A DNA stretch of 64,000 nt from Allium sativum (taxonomy: Eukaryota; Streptophyta; Magnoliopsida; Asparagales; Amaryllidaceae). Made by a program: the position numbers and the translations under genes. Shown piece after piece: positions 49,591-60,560 of the stretch. The notes under the pieces are model-generated. The model did no database searches. It was not told the DNA's origin and saw only the letters and a list, made by a program, of their open reading frames with translations. The first letter of the stretch is position 1. Each line of letters opens with the position of its first letter. The DNA is taken from positions 480,282,861 through 480,346,860 of the forward strand of contig CM060920.1 of NCBI GenBank assembly GCA_030737875.1. The letters are read 5' to 3'.

Positions 49591-50182
49591 AATTTATATA
49601 TAATTGCTGCCATATAGATTCATAATAATAATATATATATTTTAACACGCAATAAATATTGTGATGCATCAAAATCACATAATAACACATAATAAAAGAG
49701 TAAAGCACAAGTCTTAAAATTCCAACACATTTCAAAAAGTTAGATAAGTTTACATCCAAAAGATTTAGATAAGTTTACATTCCAAAAGATTTAGATAAGT
49801 TGCATCGACATAGTTCTAACATAAATTACATAACTAGTTTCATAAGTACCAACACTAGACCAAGGAAACGTAATCTTTGTGCCACACAACGGTAGATCCA
49901 ACGGCCTGTCTGATAGTGGACATCTCTGAATTTGTCCTAAACAAAATAACTTCCAGAGTAACCCGGTCCCGTCGATCTTGAGCCTGCATAGTACATACTG
50001 TTACTAGCACGGTATGACTGCAAAAAAAAATGTTAACCAAATACAGAAAGAATATATTATTATACACCATTTAGAACTTACTATCACTCTTCTTATAGCA
50101 GAGGATACAAGTGCAAACTACAAGTACGTTCCAAAGGTTGCTAGTTATAACTAGCAGTATATTTATTTTTACACCAATGAAA

Positions 50183-50622
50183 TCAAAAGAGATTAGGCTT
50201 CTTGGTGACACTTCTCTTTTCAACAAGTTGATCAACCAACGCATCCATTAAACTTTTATTACGTCCCAAAATTTGGATTTGATGGGTTTTTTCTAGAAAA
50301 AAAATCTAGGAAGACAAAGTCAACATGATATAAGAAAAATAAAGGAGTAAGAAATCGTGTTTACTTTTTTAGCTCTCTCATAGCAATTGTTCAAAACAGT
50401 CAATGCCTCTGTATCAACGTCCTGAATGATGCAAATTTTGTTAATTAGTAGAAATAAACATAGGGTGATACTATGAATCATATGTTTTATGACTTGTACA
50501 TTAATTCAATCTATAACCCAAAAGACAGATAATCCATAATTCTTTTCTGAAAGTCCGCCGAGAACAAAGATACGCGCAGCTGATCTAGCGTTATCTACTG
50601 TTTCTTGCCAAATTGTGCTCAA
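50183..50622 (-). pseudogene. Captured fragment of a plastid FtsH-like (FTSHI-type) gene, three exons
   Basis: On the minus strand three exon-like blocks lie in the right order. Exon 1 (50622-50500, 41 codons, after an AG acceptor and before GT) has LSTIWQETVDNARSAARIFV and LGGLSEKNYGL; its third-last codon is a stop (TGA where the family has Arg). Exon 2 (50421-50365, 19 codons, AG..GT intact) reads DVDTEALTVLNNCYERAKK. Exon 3 (50272-50183) reads ILGRNKSLMDALVDQLVEK and soon stops; its acceptor is AA instead of AG. These match, from my knowledge of the family, the C-terminal helical domain of plant FTSHI pseudo-proteases, most like FTSHI2 or FTSHI5. The ATPase region is absent. Which paralogue supplied it is unsettled. 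Confidence 0.75.
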
Positions 50623-51859
50623 CTGCAAAGCATCCAGAGATACAGAGATCAGTCAAGGAATGAAACAAATAGTTGTACGGTTATTCATTTCATCACCTGT
50701 CGCATTTCTAAACCCATTTTTTTAAATAATCTTCATATCAAAGAATGCTTTTACAACAAAACTTTCAAAACAAAATTAGCTGAAAGTGAAGGATACACCG
50801 TTGATTTCTTGATGCATAAAAATTTAGGCATAAGTCTCCTTTTAATGTTTGGTTCACAACACAAGGTACACCCAAATTTTCAGATGTGCACAGTATAGGC
50901 GGCCTCAGATTTTCCAGATGTGCACACATCTGTAATATAATGGAAGTAGGCAAAGGTCGAGAGACAAGCGTGACTAACAGTGTACTTGAAGCCATATTTA
51001 TCACAAGTTAGAAATGGACTGGGGTTCATTCGCATGGCTTGCCTGGGTAGCTAAGACTCAACAATAATGCAGTGGGTACATTTTCACTTATATATGTCTA
51101 CTGTCAAAGTGGAAGACACATACTACAGTATTTCAAAGAAAATCAAGTCCATATAGCCCATGCACACAATGAAAATCAAATGAGTAACAAAATGCAAGTA
51201 TGCAAGCTTTATGGATAGGTATAGGCTATATGTCAACGGTTTTGGATTTGGCCACATGCTGGAACTAAATTCTGTATGCATGCAAATTTTATTATTAAAA
51301 ATATCAGCTACTGTTGACATGAAAATTTTTGACTTAAATTTATCAAAAAAAATATATCCATTTACTTCCTTCGCCTGTATATTAAGCATGCAAAGAAAAT
51401 ATCATTAAGGGTTGAACCGTGAATCCGGTGCAGACTTCTGTAATTATACAGGTGCGGAGGGTAACCACTATTACAAAATGTTGTATGTATGCGACGTAGT
51501 GACAGTTAGTATATGCATGAATAAAATCACAGTAGATGCGAGTGTTCAAACCGAAAACAAATGGATCAAACAAATGAAAATAACAGTTCAACTTAATCTA
51601 TGAAGTAGCAGGCTTACGTACGAAATAAAATGACTACACAGGAAAAAATGGAGAGATGGTGAAACTATGCTCGAACTGTACGAGTGCCTAGTGGCCAAAG
51701 TTCATATGCAGCCAACCCAACAAGGCTACCCAGATGTAAAATAACTCAATGGGGCTTAGGTAAGAATGACATGCAGATAAAGTGAGATCTTAGTCAAAGC
51801 ATCTTAAACTACTAACGGGCATGCCAATGAGATAAACAAAATGTAAAGGAAAGGCAACT

Positions 51860-52500
51860 ACAACTAACTATATTCAGTGAACAGCGAAGTATTGCTGCTT
51901 GCAAACAAGCCTAATCGTAAGTACACTTACATTGCGTCAAAGGACCGTGGCATCGAACTAAAGGAGGAAGGGGTACAGCCGCTCAATTGGATGAACTGCG
52001 GCTTCAAGAGACAGCCAACAGTGGACTGGTCGGAAGCGCGACAGCTGCTACAGCGCCTCCGTGACTTCAGGCTTTACAGCGTCGCTTGACCGCAGAGCGG
52101 AGGGAGGAGTGCCGTCGGTCTAGAAAGAGGGGAGCCGGGTTCTATGTCAACCTGAATTGAGGCCGGTGATGTTGATGTGGAGGAAAGAGGCAGGCTTGGA
52201 GGCTATTTAGATGGAGCGACGGTCTCTGGAAGAGGTGGAGCCATAACGTTAGGTGGCGGTGCGGTACTGGGCTTGGTCGCGGATTCGGGTTCTAATTGAC
52301 GTCAAAGGGGAGGGAAGCGGCGCATGCTTAAGATATGAAGAAGAAGTGGCAAGGTGCGAGGGAGAAGCTCGTCGGGAAGTTGAAGATTTACAGGTCGCGA
52401 TTTGGATTGGGTTGGCAATTTGGAAAATAGGGTTTGCTTCCAAGAAGAACGAGATCTGCATTTGTGTAGATCTGATGGAGGACGAAATAAGTCGGTAACA
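51860..52500. other. GC-rich gene-like stretch inside the CACTA element, unidentified
   Basis: GC content rises sharply relative to the rest of the element. Several overlapping frames are open on both strands, for example 51877-52089 and 52253-52498 on plus and 52302-52583 on minus. The minus strand has a C/T-rich, leader-like composition (CTTCTTCTTCATATC, CCTCTTTCCTCC), so it may be the captured promoter or 5' region of a host gene, perhaps the source of the FtsH-like exons. I do not recognise any domain. Confidence 0.35.
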
Positions 52501-52599
52501 GGATTATGTAAAATCCAACGATCCGGATTAAAAGCACACGTATGGATAATCAAATTAATGGTTTTGCTATTTAATCTTTTCAATGTAAATCAAAGAAAT

Positions 52600-53540
52600 T
52601 TGAATATCGGTCAAATGAATAAATTGTTACCAAATATATCTACTTAAAAAATATTTTAAAACATCATTTTTTTAAACAATTTGAATATCAATGAAATTTT
52701 GACTATTTGATTTTTTTTTAAAGTTTTGAACTTCAAATTGATTCTGGTCTTTTCAAATCAAGTTTTCCATTTTGTTTAAATGGTAAAAAAGTGATTATTT
52801 AATTTTGTTTCTACATATTTTTTTAGTTTGTGACAATCAAATGCAATTTTAATTTTTTGGATTTCCGCAACTTTTTTAATATTCTTATATCATTTCTAAC
52901 TTTTGAAACCATTGGAAATTTTTTGAGTTTTTAGTTTGTAACACTTACAAGTAATTTATATATATTTTTTATTCCTTTTTTTTAATTATGGTTTATACCA
53001 TTTAGTACAAGTTGTCAAATATAATGACTTTACCATGTCTTCAAATTTAAATTTTTATTGATATGAAATACATCAAATGCATCAAAAACATTGTAATAAT
53101 TGACATAAATGAAATTATATATATATATATGTATATAAGTATATATACATATATATGTATATATAATAATTTTATAAATGTGTTCTTAAACCTAATTATT
53201 GACCATATTTTTGACAAATATTTTATGAACGGATCAAATCTAACATTTGTCCAAATAGTGTCGTAACAAAGTTTGTATTTACAATGCTTTTAAAACAAAT
53301 GTTGTAAATGTTAGTGACATATGATTAATATAGTACTATTAATGATTAATAAATATTAGTAGCATATGATTAATATGATAAATATTATTAGTAATGCAGT
53401 ATTATAGTTAGCAATTAGTAACATATGACTAATATATATAATATTATTAATGATAAATTATTAAATACTAATAAATAATAAATATTAATTTTAAGAAAGC
53501 ATTGTGATTATTAATTGTTTATTATTGAAAACTCACAGTA
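52600..53540. other. A/T-rich filler of the CACTA element
   Basis: I see no gene. There is a TA-rich microsatellite at about 53116-53170 with TATATGTATATA palindromes, and a run of degenerate AGTAACATATGATTAATAT units at about 53300-53450. Confidence 0.7.
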
Positions 53541-53544
53541 GACA

Positions 53545-53860
53545 TTTATTATAACGATTACAATCGGCATTTTTTGACCGTTGTAAAATTGGCACCTATT
53601 GCAATGGTCACTTTTTGCCCATTATAAAATCGACACCTATTACAACGGACATTTTGGGAATGTTGTAAAATTGATATCTATTACAACGGGCCAGAAAGAA
53701 CCGTTGTAATAGAGACCTTTTACAACGGGCTTCCAGTGCCTGTTGTAAAAAAGGCGTTGTATAGAGCATCTATTACAACGGTTTTTAATTGACCGTTGTA
53801 ATATCCCTCTATTACAACGGGCAGCCGATGCCCGTTGTAAAAATGACGTTGTAATAGATT
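53545..53860. repeat. CACTA right subterminal repeats
   Basis: Alternating TTACAACGG and CCGTTGTAA units with TATTACAACGGGC spacing, several of them perfect inverted pairs. They mirror the left subterminal region. Confidence 0.92.
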
Positions 53861-54996
53861 GTTTTTGTTGTAGTGCAGTCGGATTCCTCCAACCTGTTTT
53901 CCTGCATCCACAGATGTTACATAATATGATTATCATCACTTTCAGTTCAATATAAATTATTCTGATAGCAGAATCAATGCATAAATATTTAACGGTTTAT
54001 ATATATATAATTTCCACTAACTGACTAGCAGTTCAATCAATCAACCAACACACAGCAATCAACAGATGATTAACAGTTCTAAAAATACATTATAAAAATA
54101 TAACTGTTCAGAGTTGGTGAGTTTTACTCACATTGGCAATTCATCGTTAAAGAACGATAAACAGTTATTTGATTTGAATCAAACAGTTTATTTCGCCATA
54201 AATTCATACGAGCTCGGATTCACTTCCAATCAGCTTCATTGTGAAGCTCTCGTCCATACGGTCCCAACGCGACAAACCGTTCGCAATTCTGATTAGGTAT
54301 GACAAAGTTATCGAATAAACAAGTTTGTACATTGATTTAAAATATAAAATAAAACTTGATTAATTCGGATGGGCTTCACCTTTAAATATCGGCCCAATTT
54401 CACTTTCAAAAGCCCAGCCCACTATTCCTTTTCTTCCCCAAATCCATCGTGTATCACTGCTCCTCACACAGCAAACTCACGACGTGGTCCTCCCATTACC
54501 TCTCCTTACTTCCTTGATGAAATTTCAAACCGAAACCAACACTAAACTTCTCGTTCGAAGCACTTCCCCTTCATACCCTCAACACCCTACTCGACACTGT
54601 AAATCAAAGTGCGTCGGAACCTTCAAAGGCCACACGATACAGGCGATCGACATTCTTTAGCACGGAACCCCTCAAACTAAGCCTATACGTGTGCCTCGCC
54701 TTCCCGAGTTCACCCATCATCACCCCGGGTCCTCCGTCGCCACTCACAAAGTACAACATCGAACCCAAATCGACGCTGTATAGAATGACTTCAGAAAAAT
54801 CAGCATCGAGCTGTTTGAAACCAACATTGGATCGAAGCACAAGTTAAGAGGATAATAGATATGTATGTTTTAGGATTTATTGATTTTGTTTGGGATTGTT
54901 TTGATTTTTCTAAGGAAGAACTTTGCTGTGAATTTTATTCTGAGTAACGGCGCATTGTTAGGAGAATGGGATTAGGTTTAGAAAAGTTTGAAGGGG

Positions 54997-55006
54997 GTAT
55001 TTATAA
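54997..55006 (-). promoter_or_regulatory. TATA box of B 3' LTR
   Basis: On the minus strand TTATAAATAC is followed by CCCCTTCAAAC. The box lies about 1.09 kb from the LTR start and is conserved at 62282-62291 in the other LTR. Confidence 0.5.
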
Positions 55007-56089
55007 CTAAGACAAATATCTAGACATTTTTGTAGAGGGAATATTCCCGGTATATTCTCCATTGTTAACTCGTTTATGACTTCTAAAAATTCGTGTGATC
55101 ACACATGATACCCAAAAATCACCAAACTGGACATGTAGCTAGAGTTCGACATTACGGTCCCAACGAAACTGGTTTCATCGAATTCCGACTTCGTATGCCC
55201 ACACAGCGTATTTTTAACTGTCGAAATACTGACTGTTTCTCACTCTAAAAATCCGTACGGCCACATAGTGACTCTAAAAATCACGAAACTGGAAATCTAA
55301 CAACTATTTGACATTGCGGATCCAACAAAATTGGTTTTGTTGAATTCCGACTTCGTTTGCAAAACTGGCTATTTTTAAAGCTCTGGATGACCCATTTAAA
55401 TATATAAATATATTTAAATATAATTAAATTAAATATAAATAATTTATATTATCGTATATCTCCACATATGATATCGTACAGCTCCAGAATATCATATCAG
55501 AATTTACAGTTTGATATTTCAGATTCCAGATTATCTCGATATTCAATTTATATCGAAAACCCTTTTATAACGTAAATAAAGCGTTGCAAAATATAAAGGA
55601 ATTCCACAGCGACTTTTCTGAAATTTGAATTGGACATATCTCAAAATCTACACGACGAAATCCCGATTTTTCTCTTCCACTAGAAAAATATACTCCACCA
55701 GCTCCACACGTTTCTTGTTTCATAGAAATCCGATTTAAAACGAACCCTGTATATTCAGTTGAAGTTCGAATCGCCAATTTACGAACTGCAGCGCCATTTC
55801 AAGCTCGATTTTAATTATAATAAAATTATACGTTCAAGCTGACGTCGATGGAATATATTCGTACATATAATTCAACTCTAAGCTGAATTAAATCTAAGGG
55901 ACGACCCCGTTCACAGAATATTGTGATTTCCAATATTTTTGATTATTTCTGAATTAAATATATTATTCTATTATTTAATTTAACTAAATATTCACTATAA
56001 TTTAATTAACGACGATTTAGTTCCCTAAATCATTATTTATATAATTAAATAAATTAATTATAATACCTCTGACAATGCGGGTCATTACA

Positions 56090-57486
56090 ATCTTCCCCAC
56101 TTAAAATAATTTCTCCTCGAAATTGCTAAGTTAGAGGACGACCCTATCTATTGGAATTCCTAAGATTTGTTTACCCCTTATTTCTGATTTCAACTGAACC
56201 AATTAATATCGACTAAAATATTTATTCATTCCGACTAACTAAAATTTTCAAAATTCTGAAAATTTTCTAACACTTTAAATTTTCGGAAAATTTCGCCAGC
56301 ACCTCCTTTGTACTGGTCAATAGCTCAAACTCCAACTCGCCTCTCTAGGCCTTCTTCAACCCAAAAGAAAATCAAAACGCCAAACGGCTTGCCAATTCGG
56401 CTCATAAATTCCAAACTCATATAAAATATAAACTTGTACCTTTTTGTTGGGGATATCATTATATCCCTACCATCTGTTATCAACTCGGCATATACAAATG
56501 CCATCCCAATCAACTCCAACCAAGTTATTCTTAACACAACCATTCGCTTATTCAAGTCGAATTTAATTTCAAATTCGAGTTTCAAATTCCAAACTCTCAA
56601 CTTATCATTTCAAATCCAAATCCAGATTATTCTCTAATCACTTCCAGTTTTTCTTAACCTATCATCTTAAGTTAAATTCTGGTTTATTATTTACTTTTAC
56701 CATCCCATTCGAATTAACTTCACAAGTTAAATTTTAATTTCTAGAACTTAAATTCCTGGGTAAAATTCAAATCAATTTGAAATCATATTGCCAATTCAAA
56801 ACCTTTGAATTTCTAAATAACCTGTTTTCTCAAAACAATTCAAATCAAAATCTCTGGTAGTAATCCACCACTTAGAACTCGAAAATCACACTGATGATAC
56901 TGCGCAGTCATCATCGGAATTATTTTCCAGCGACCCAAGTGATTTCAATACTATATCATTTTCAAAATCATTACTAAATACTTCCATTTTGAAAATATTT
57001 CAAAATCTCCCAGGAACTTAAAATTTCCTTATTTTAATTCCAAATCTGATTTAAATTCATATTTAATTCATCTTATTTCATATATGTTACTTATATGAAT
57101 TCTGATTAGTTATTTATTGCCATTTCACTTTTATAATCTTACTCGATTATAATACAACCAATTTAACTAATATATATATTTTCTCAATATCAGGATATAA
57201 TTTTGGGTAAATTTATTCTATTTACCCTCTTTTTCAAAACATACCGTGTCGACCCATCGTATTCAAGTGTTTATCAACTCTTACCGACACAGTGGATCAA
57301 ACTGATCGACCAGAACTCATAAACAACTCAGCCAATGAATCTCCACAATATAAAACCATTTTTATATCAAATACAAATACACACTCGTATATATACACTC
57401 AACTCAATCGAGGGTATTACTAACCCTATCTCTACCGAGTCACGCCATAGAGCCAAGTAATTCTTAACTTAAGCTCTGATACCAAC
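56090..57486 (-). other. B internal region: PPT, non-coding core, PBS
   Basis: The polypurine tract (minus TTAAGTGGGGAAGA, 56090-56102) and pre-LTR box adjoin the 3' LTR. The PBS complement GCTCTGATACCA is at 57473-57484. Nothing between them resembles gag or pol. A segment at about 56275-56360 aligns with LTR sequence at 48880-48990 (shared TACAAAGGAGGT.TGGCGAA). The PBS-proximal part aligns with A. Confidence 0.85.
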
Positions 57487-57722
57487 TGTAACGACCCGGA
57501 TTTTGAGTAGGCTTTGCAACCGTCTCCATCCTCCAAAGCAGCAGGTAAAACCCACTGTGGCTTACACTGGTACCCCAATACCATATTTTACGGCCAGCCT
57601 TTCGACTTCACAACCAACCCTACCAAAGGGACATGTAGGAGTAAGAGTCTCCCGTTCGCCACCTAACTAAAAGCGAGAACCCCCTATCATGCGACACATG
57701 CCTAAGCACGCAACATGGACTG
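57487..57722 (-). repeat. Replaced U5 end of B 5' LTR
   Basis: After a shared TGTAACGAC these 235 bp have no resemblance to the same position of the partner LTR (45517-45894) or of A (44611 onward). The homology starts abruptly at TGGTGTGAGTAAAATAG. The segment is GC-richer than its surroundings (CCGTCTCCATCCTCC, GGTACCCCAATACC). Its source is not in the window. Confidence 0.85.
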
Positions 57723-59429
57723 GTGTGAGTAAAATAGTTTAACACAGTTTAACATATATATGATATCTCATAAGACCACGCCGTGAATACGGAACGGGTT
57801 TTTCCCTTATGAGAATCCAACATCTTTGACAAGCAATATCATTCTGATATTATAATAATGTCTAAGTACAAATATATAACAATCTAGCAGAAACGCTTTC
57901 ATCTCACGTTCTACATATATAGTATACAATCAAAATCGCAAGCACGTATTGGATAATGGGTTTCCAACTATGACAAGGTATCGAACCACCTTCCGATCAG
58001 TGTACTCTAGGAACGATACACTGGAGTTCAACAAGAACATCTTGTAACTCAGCCACACATGACCGACCACTCATTTCGCTTGAGTGTATCGAATGTACAT
58101 CACCAACGGTTGGGATCAGCAACCGTTCCTGTATATATATATGGGACAACATTGATTGATTTAAGAAACAAATGAATATTCTCTAGATAGGTGATTATAC
58201 ACCCTACTTCGGTGCGACCGACTTAGCCATGCTGCCTGCCCGATTTCTGTCATTTACCAGTTGATGAGGCTAGAAGCTACGCTTTATCATTACATCAGAT
58301 TCACTTCGAATGCTACATTGTCAAATCCATCGAAATCACAAATTGACGTTTACAACAGTACATTACGTGTCAGCTAAAAGAAGTTTCCTTCTCCGCTTCC
58401 ACTCTTGGTACGGTTGAAGAAATCAATGTACGTAACCTTTCTGGAAATACTCTGTCAGACATCCATCTTCATTCACTTAAAATGTCACATCGTCATACCC
58501 GCCAAATCACAAATTGACTTATCCAAAAATAACACGGGTATACAGCTAAGAGAAACGAATTCCTCCGCCACCAAACGTGAATACGTTTGAACAGATCAAC
58601 TTACGCGATCTATTGGATATACTCTGTCAGACCTTCGTCCATACAAGTTGTCATGGGACTGGACAAACCGATGGCACTATTCAGTATATCCATCTTAGTC
58701 ACTGTTATCTAAGACTTATACAACAGCCCTTGCACTTTACTCCGTCTTCAATTATCTTTGGCATAAATGATTCGCAACGCTTATGCCAATACAGAGTGGT
58801 TCTTTGGATAATAATCCAACCGGTCTCTCCATATTAACAACGTTAAAATGGTCAAAACTTCGATAGTCTATGAGTAAACTATCAAAGAAAAACAAGTGTG
58901 CAAACAACGATATTATTTCCAGATGGAAATTATATCGAACAAACATCATTTAACATTAATCTCTTTAGTTCATTTATTTACTTATCTCCTGTTTCCCTAT
59001 ATTCTAAATTCTTATTTTCTTTTATCAGAAAACATTTCTGATTCTCGTTTGGAAAACATTTCCAAAACTCCTTTACGATCAAACCTTACCATTTCTTAGT
59101 CAAGAAGCAAGTCACTCAAGTTGGGGTATAATTACCTCGCAGACCTTAACTGAACAACGTTATAACTTCGAAATAGTCAAAGTTTATCTTTTAATCTTTA
59201 ACAACTTCTTTACGCCTTTCTCGGATCCAATTTTTACTAATCCACTTCTATATTTAAAACATTGGTTATAACGATAACGTTATAATCCTTCCTTTCGAAT
59301 TATCTAACTTAATTATAACTTCTATTCTTATTAGTGAATAATTAACCTAACACTTATTTATTTATAAATAAATAAATCTCTATTTAAACACTGGAAAGTA
59401 TAAGTACTTTCCCGAATTCGATATAATCG

Positions 59430-60560
59430 AATTCGCCGATTAGCTCTCTTCGAGAAATCTCTATTTGATTAACTCTTCTTCGAATAACCTATATTCGATT
59501 AACTCCTTCCTTTCGAATATACTATATTTGATTACTCCTTCTCGAATAAACGATATTCGATAATCTCTCTTCGAATAACTAATATTCGATAACTCTTTCT
59601 TTTCAAATATCTCATATTTAAAAATCTCACTTTCGAATAAACTATATTCGATAATCTCCTTTCGAATGACTCTTATTCGATAAATCTCACTTCGATCAAA
59701 ATATAATCGATAACTCCTTTCGATGAAACTAACATCGATAACTCCTTTCGATGAAACTAACATCGATAACTCCTTTCGATGAAACTAACATCGATTAATT
59801 TAACTCGATGAACTTAACTCGACTAACTCGACTAACTTAAGTTGACTCGACTAACTCGACTTACTTGGTTCGACCAATTCGATTTGATTAACTAGGCTCG
59901 ACTAACTTGGTTTATTTAACTCAACTTGATTAACTCCTATCGAATAACTAATATTCGATAACTCTATTTACTCCATTCGAATAACTAATATTCGATAACT
60001 CTATTTAACTCCATTTAACTCTATTCAACTCCATTCGAATAACTAATATTCGATAACTCTATTTACTCCATTTAACTCTATTCAACTCCATTCGAATAAC
60101 TAATATTCGATAACTCTATTTACTCCATTTAACTCTATTCAACTCCATTCGAATAACTAATATTCGATAACTCCATTTAACTCCATTCGCTTGACTCTTG
60201 ATCGCAGCGATCACAATGGTTATGCCTGATTCCCTCAGGAAACTTCCGACCGCCGTAGGCTATTTACAGCCCTACGAATTACGCTAGCAGTCGTACGAGA
60301 TGGCAACTTATCCTGAATAACTCTGTTTGACTAACTCTATCTCAAATAACTATATTTGACAACTCTAGTTCGTTTTAACTCTAATCGATTAACTCTACTG
60401 AGTAACTCTAACTCGATCAACTCGACGTGATTAACTCGACTTACTTAACTCAACTGGTTAACTTGACTTACTTAACTCACTGGTTAACTTGACTTACTTA
60501 ACTCACTGGTTAACTCTATTGAACTGGTTAAATCTACTGAACTGGTTAACTCTATTCAAC
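59430..60560 (-). repeat. Hairpin minisatellite in B 5' LTR
   Basis: This is the counterpart of 47600-48720, with the same TCGAATAACTAATATTCGA palindromes. It has one extra ACTCCTTTCGATGAAACTAACATCGAT unit near 59760, so copy number has changed since insertion. Confidence 0.92.

Larger units (their letters stand above)
49306..53875. mobile_element. CACTA (En/Spm) transposon, non-autonomous, 4570 bp
   Basis: The ends are CACTACAACAAAAC.. and ..GTTTTTGTTGTAGTG, inverted repeats identical for about 13 bp and starting with the diagnostic CACTA. The flanking 3-bp duplication CAG fits the superfamily. Both subterminal regions (about 49320-49590 and 53545-53860) are packed with ACAACGGGC/GCCCGTTGT motifs in both orientations, the expected transposase-binding repeats. 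I see no transposase (TNPD or TNPA) domain. The interior holds a captured FtsH-like gene fragment, a GC-rich gene-like stretch (about 51860-52500) and an A/T-rich filler (52600-53540). Confidence 0.95.
45517..56089 (-). repeat. B 3' LTR, carrying the CACTA element
   Basis: It matches 57727-63375 from 45901 onward, with the CACTA element at 49306-53875 as the one large difference. The first 375 bp or so (45517-45890) do not match the start of the other B LTR but do match the A LTR. It contains a hairpin minisatellite (47600-48720), a segment related to the B internal region (about 48880-48990) and a minus-strand TATA box at 54997-55006. Confidence 0.9.

Noticed and set aside
53116..53170. Possible MITE from TATATGTATATA inverted repeats
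   Set aside because: It is a simple TA-rich microsatellite with no defined ends or target duplication.
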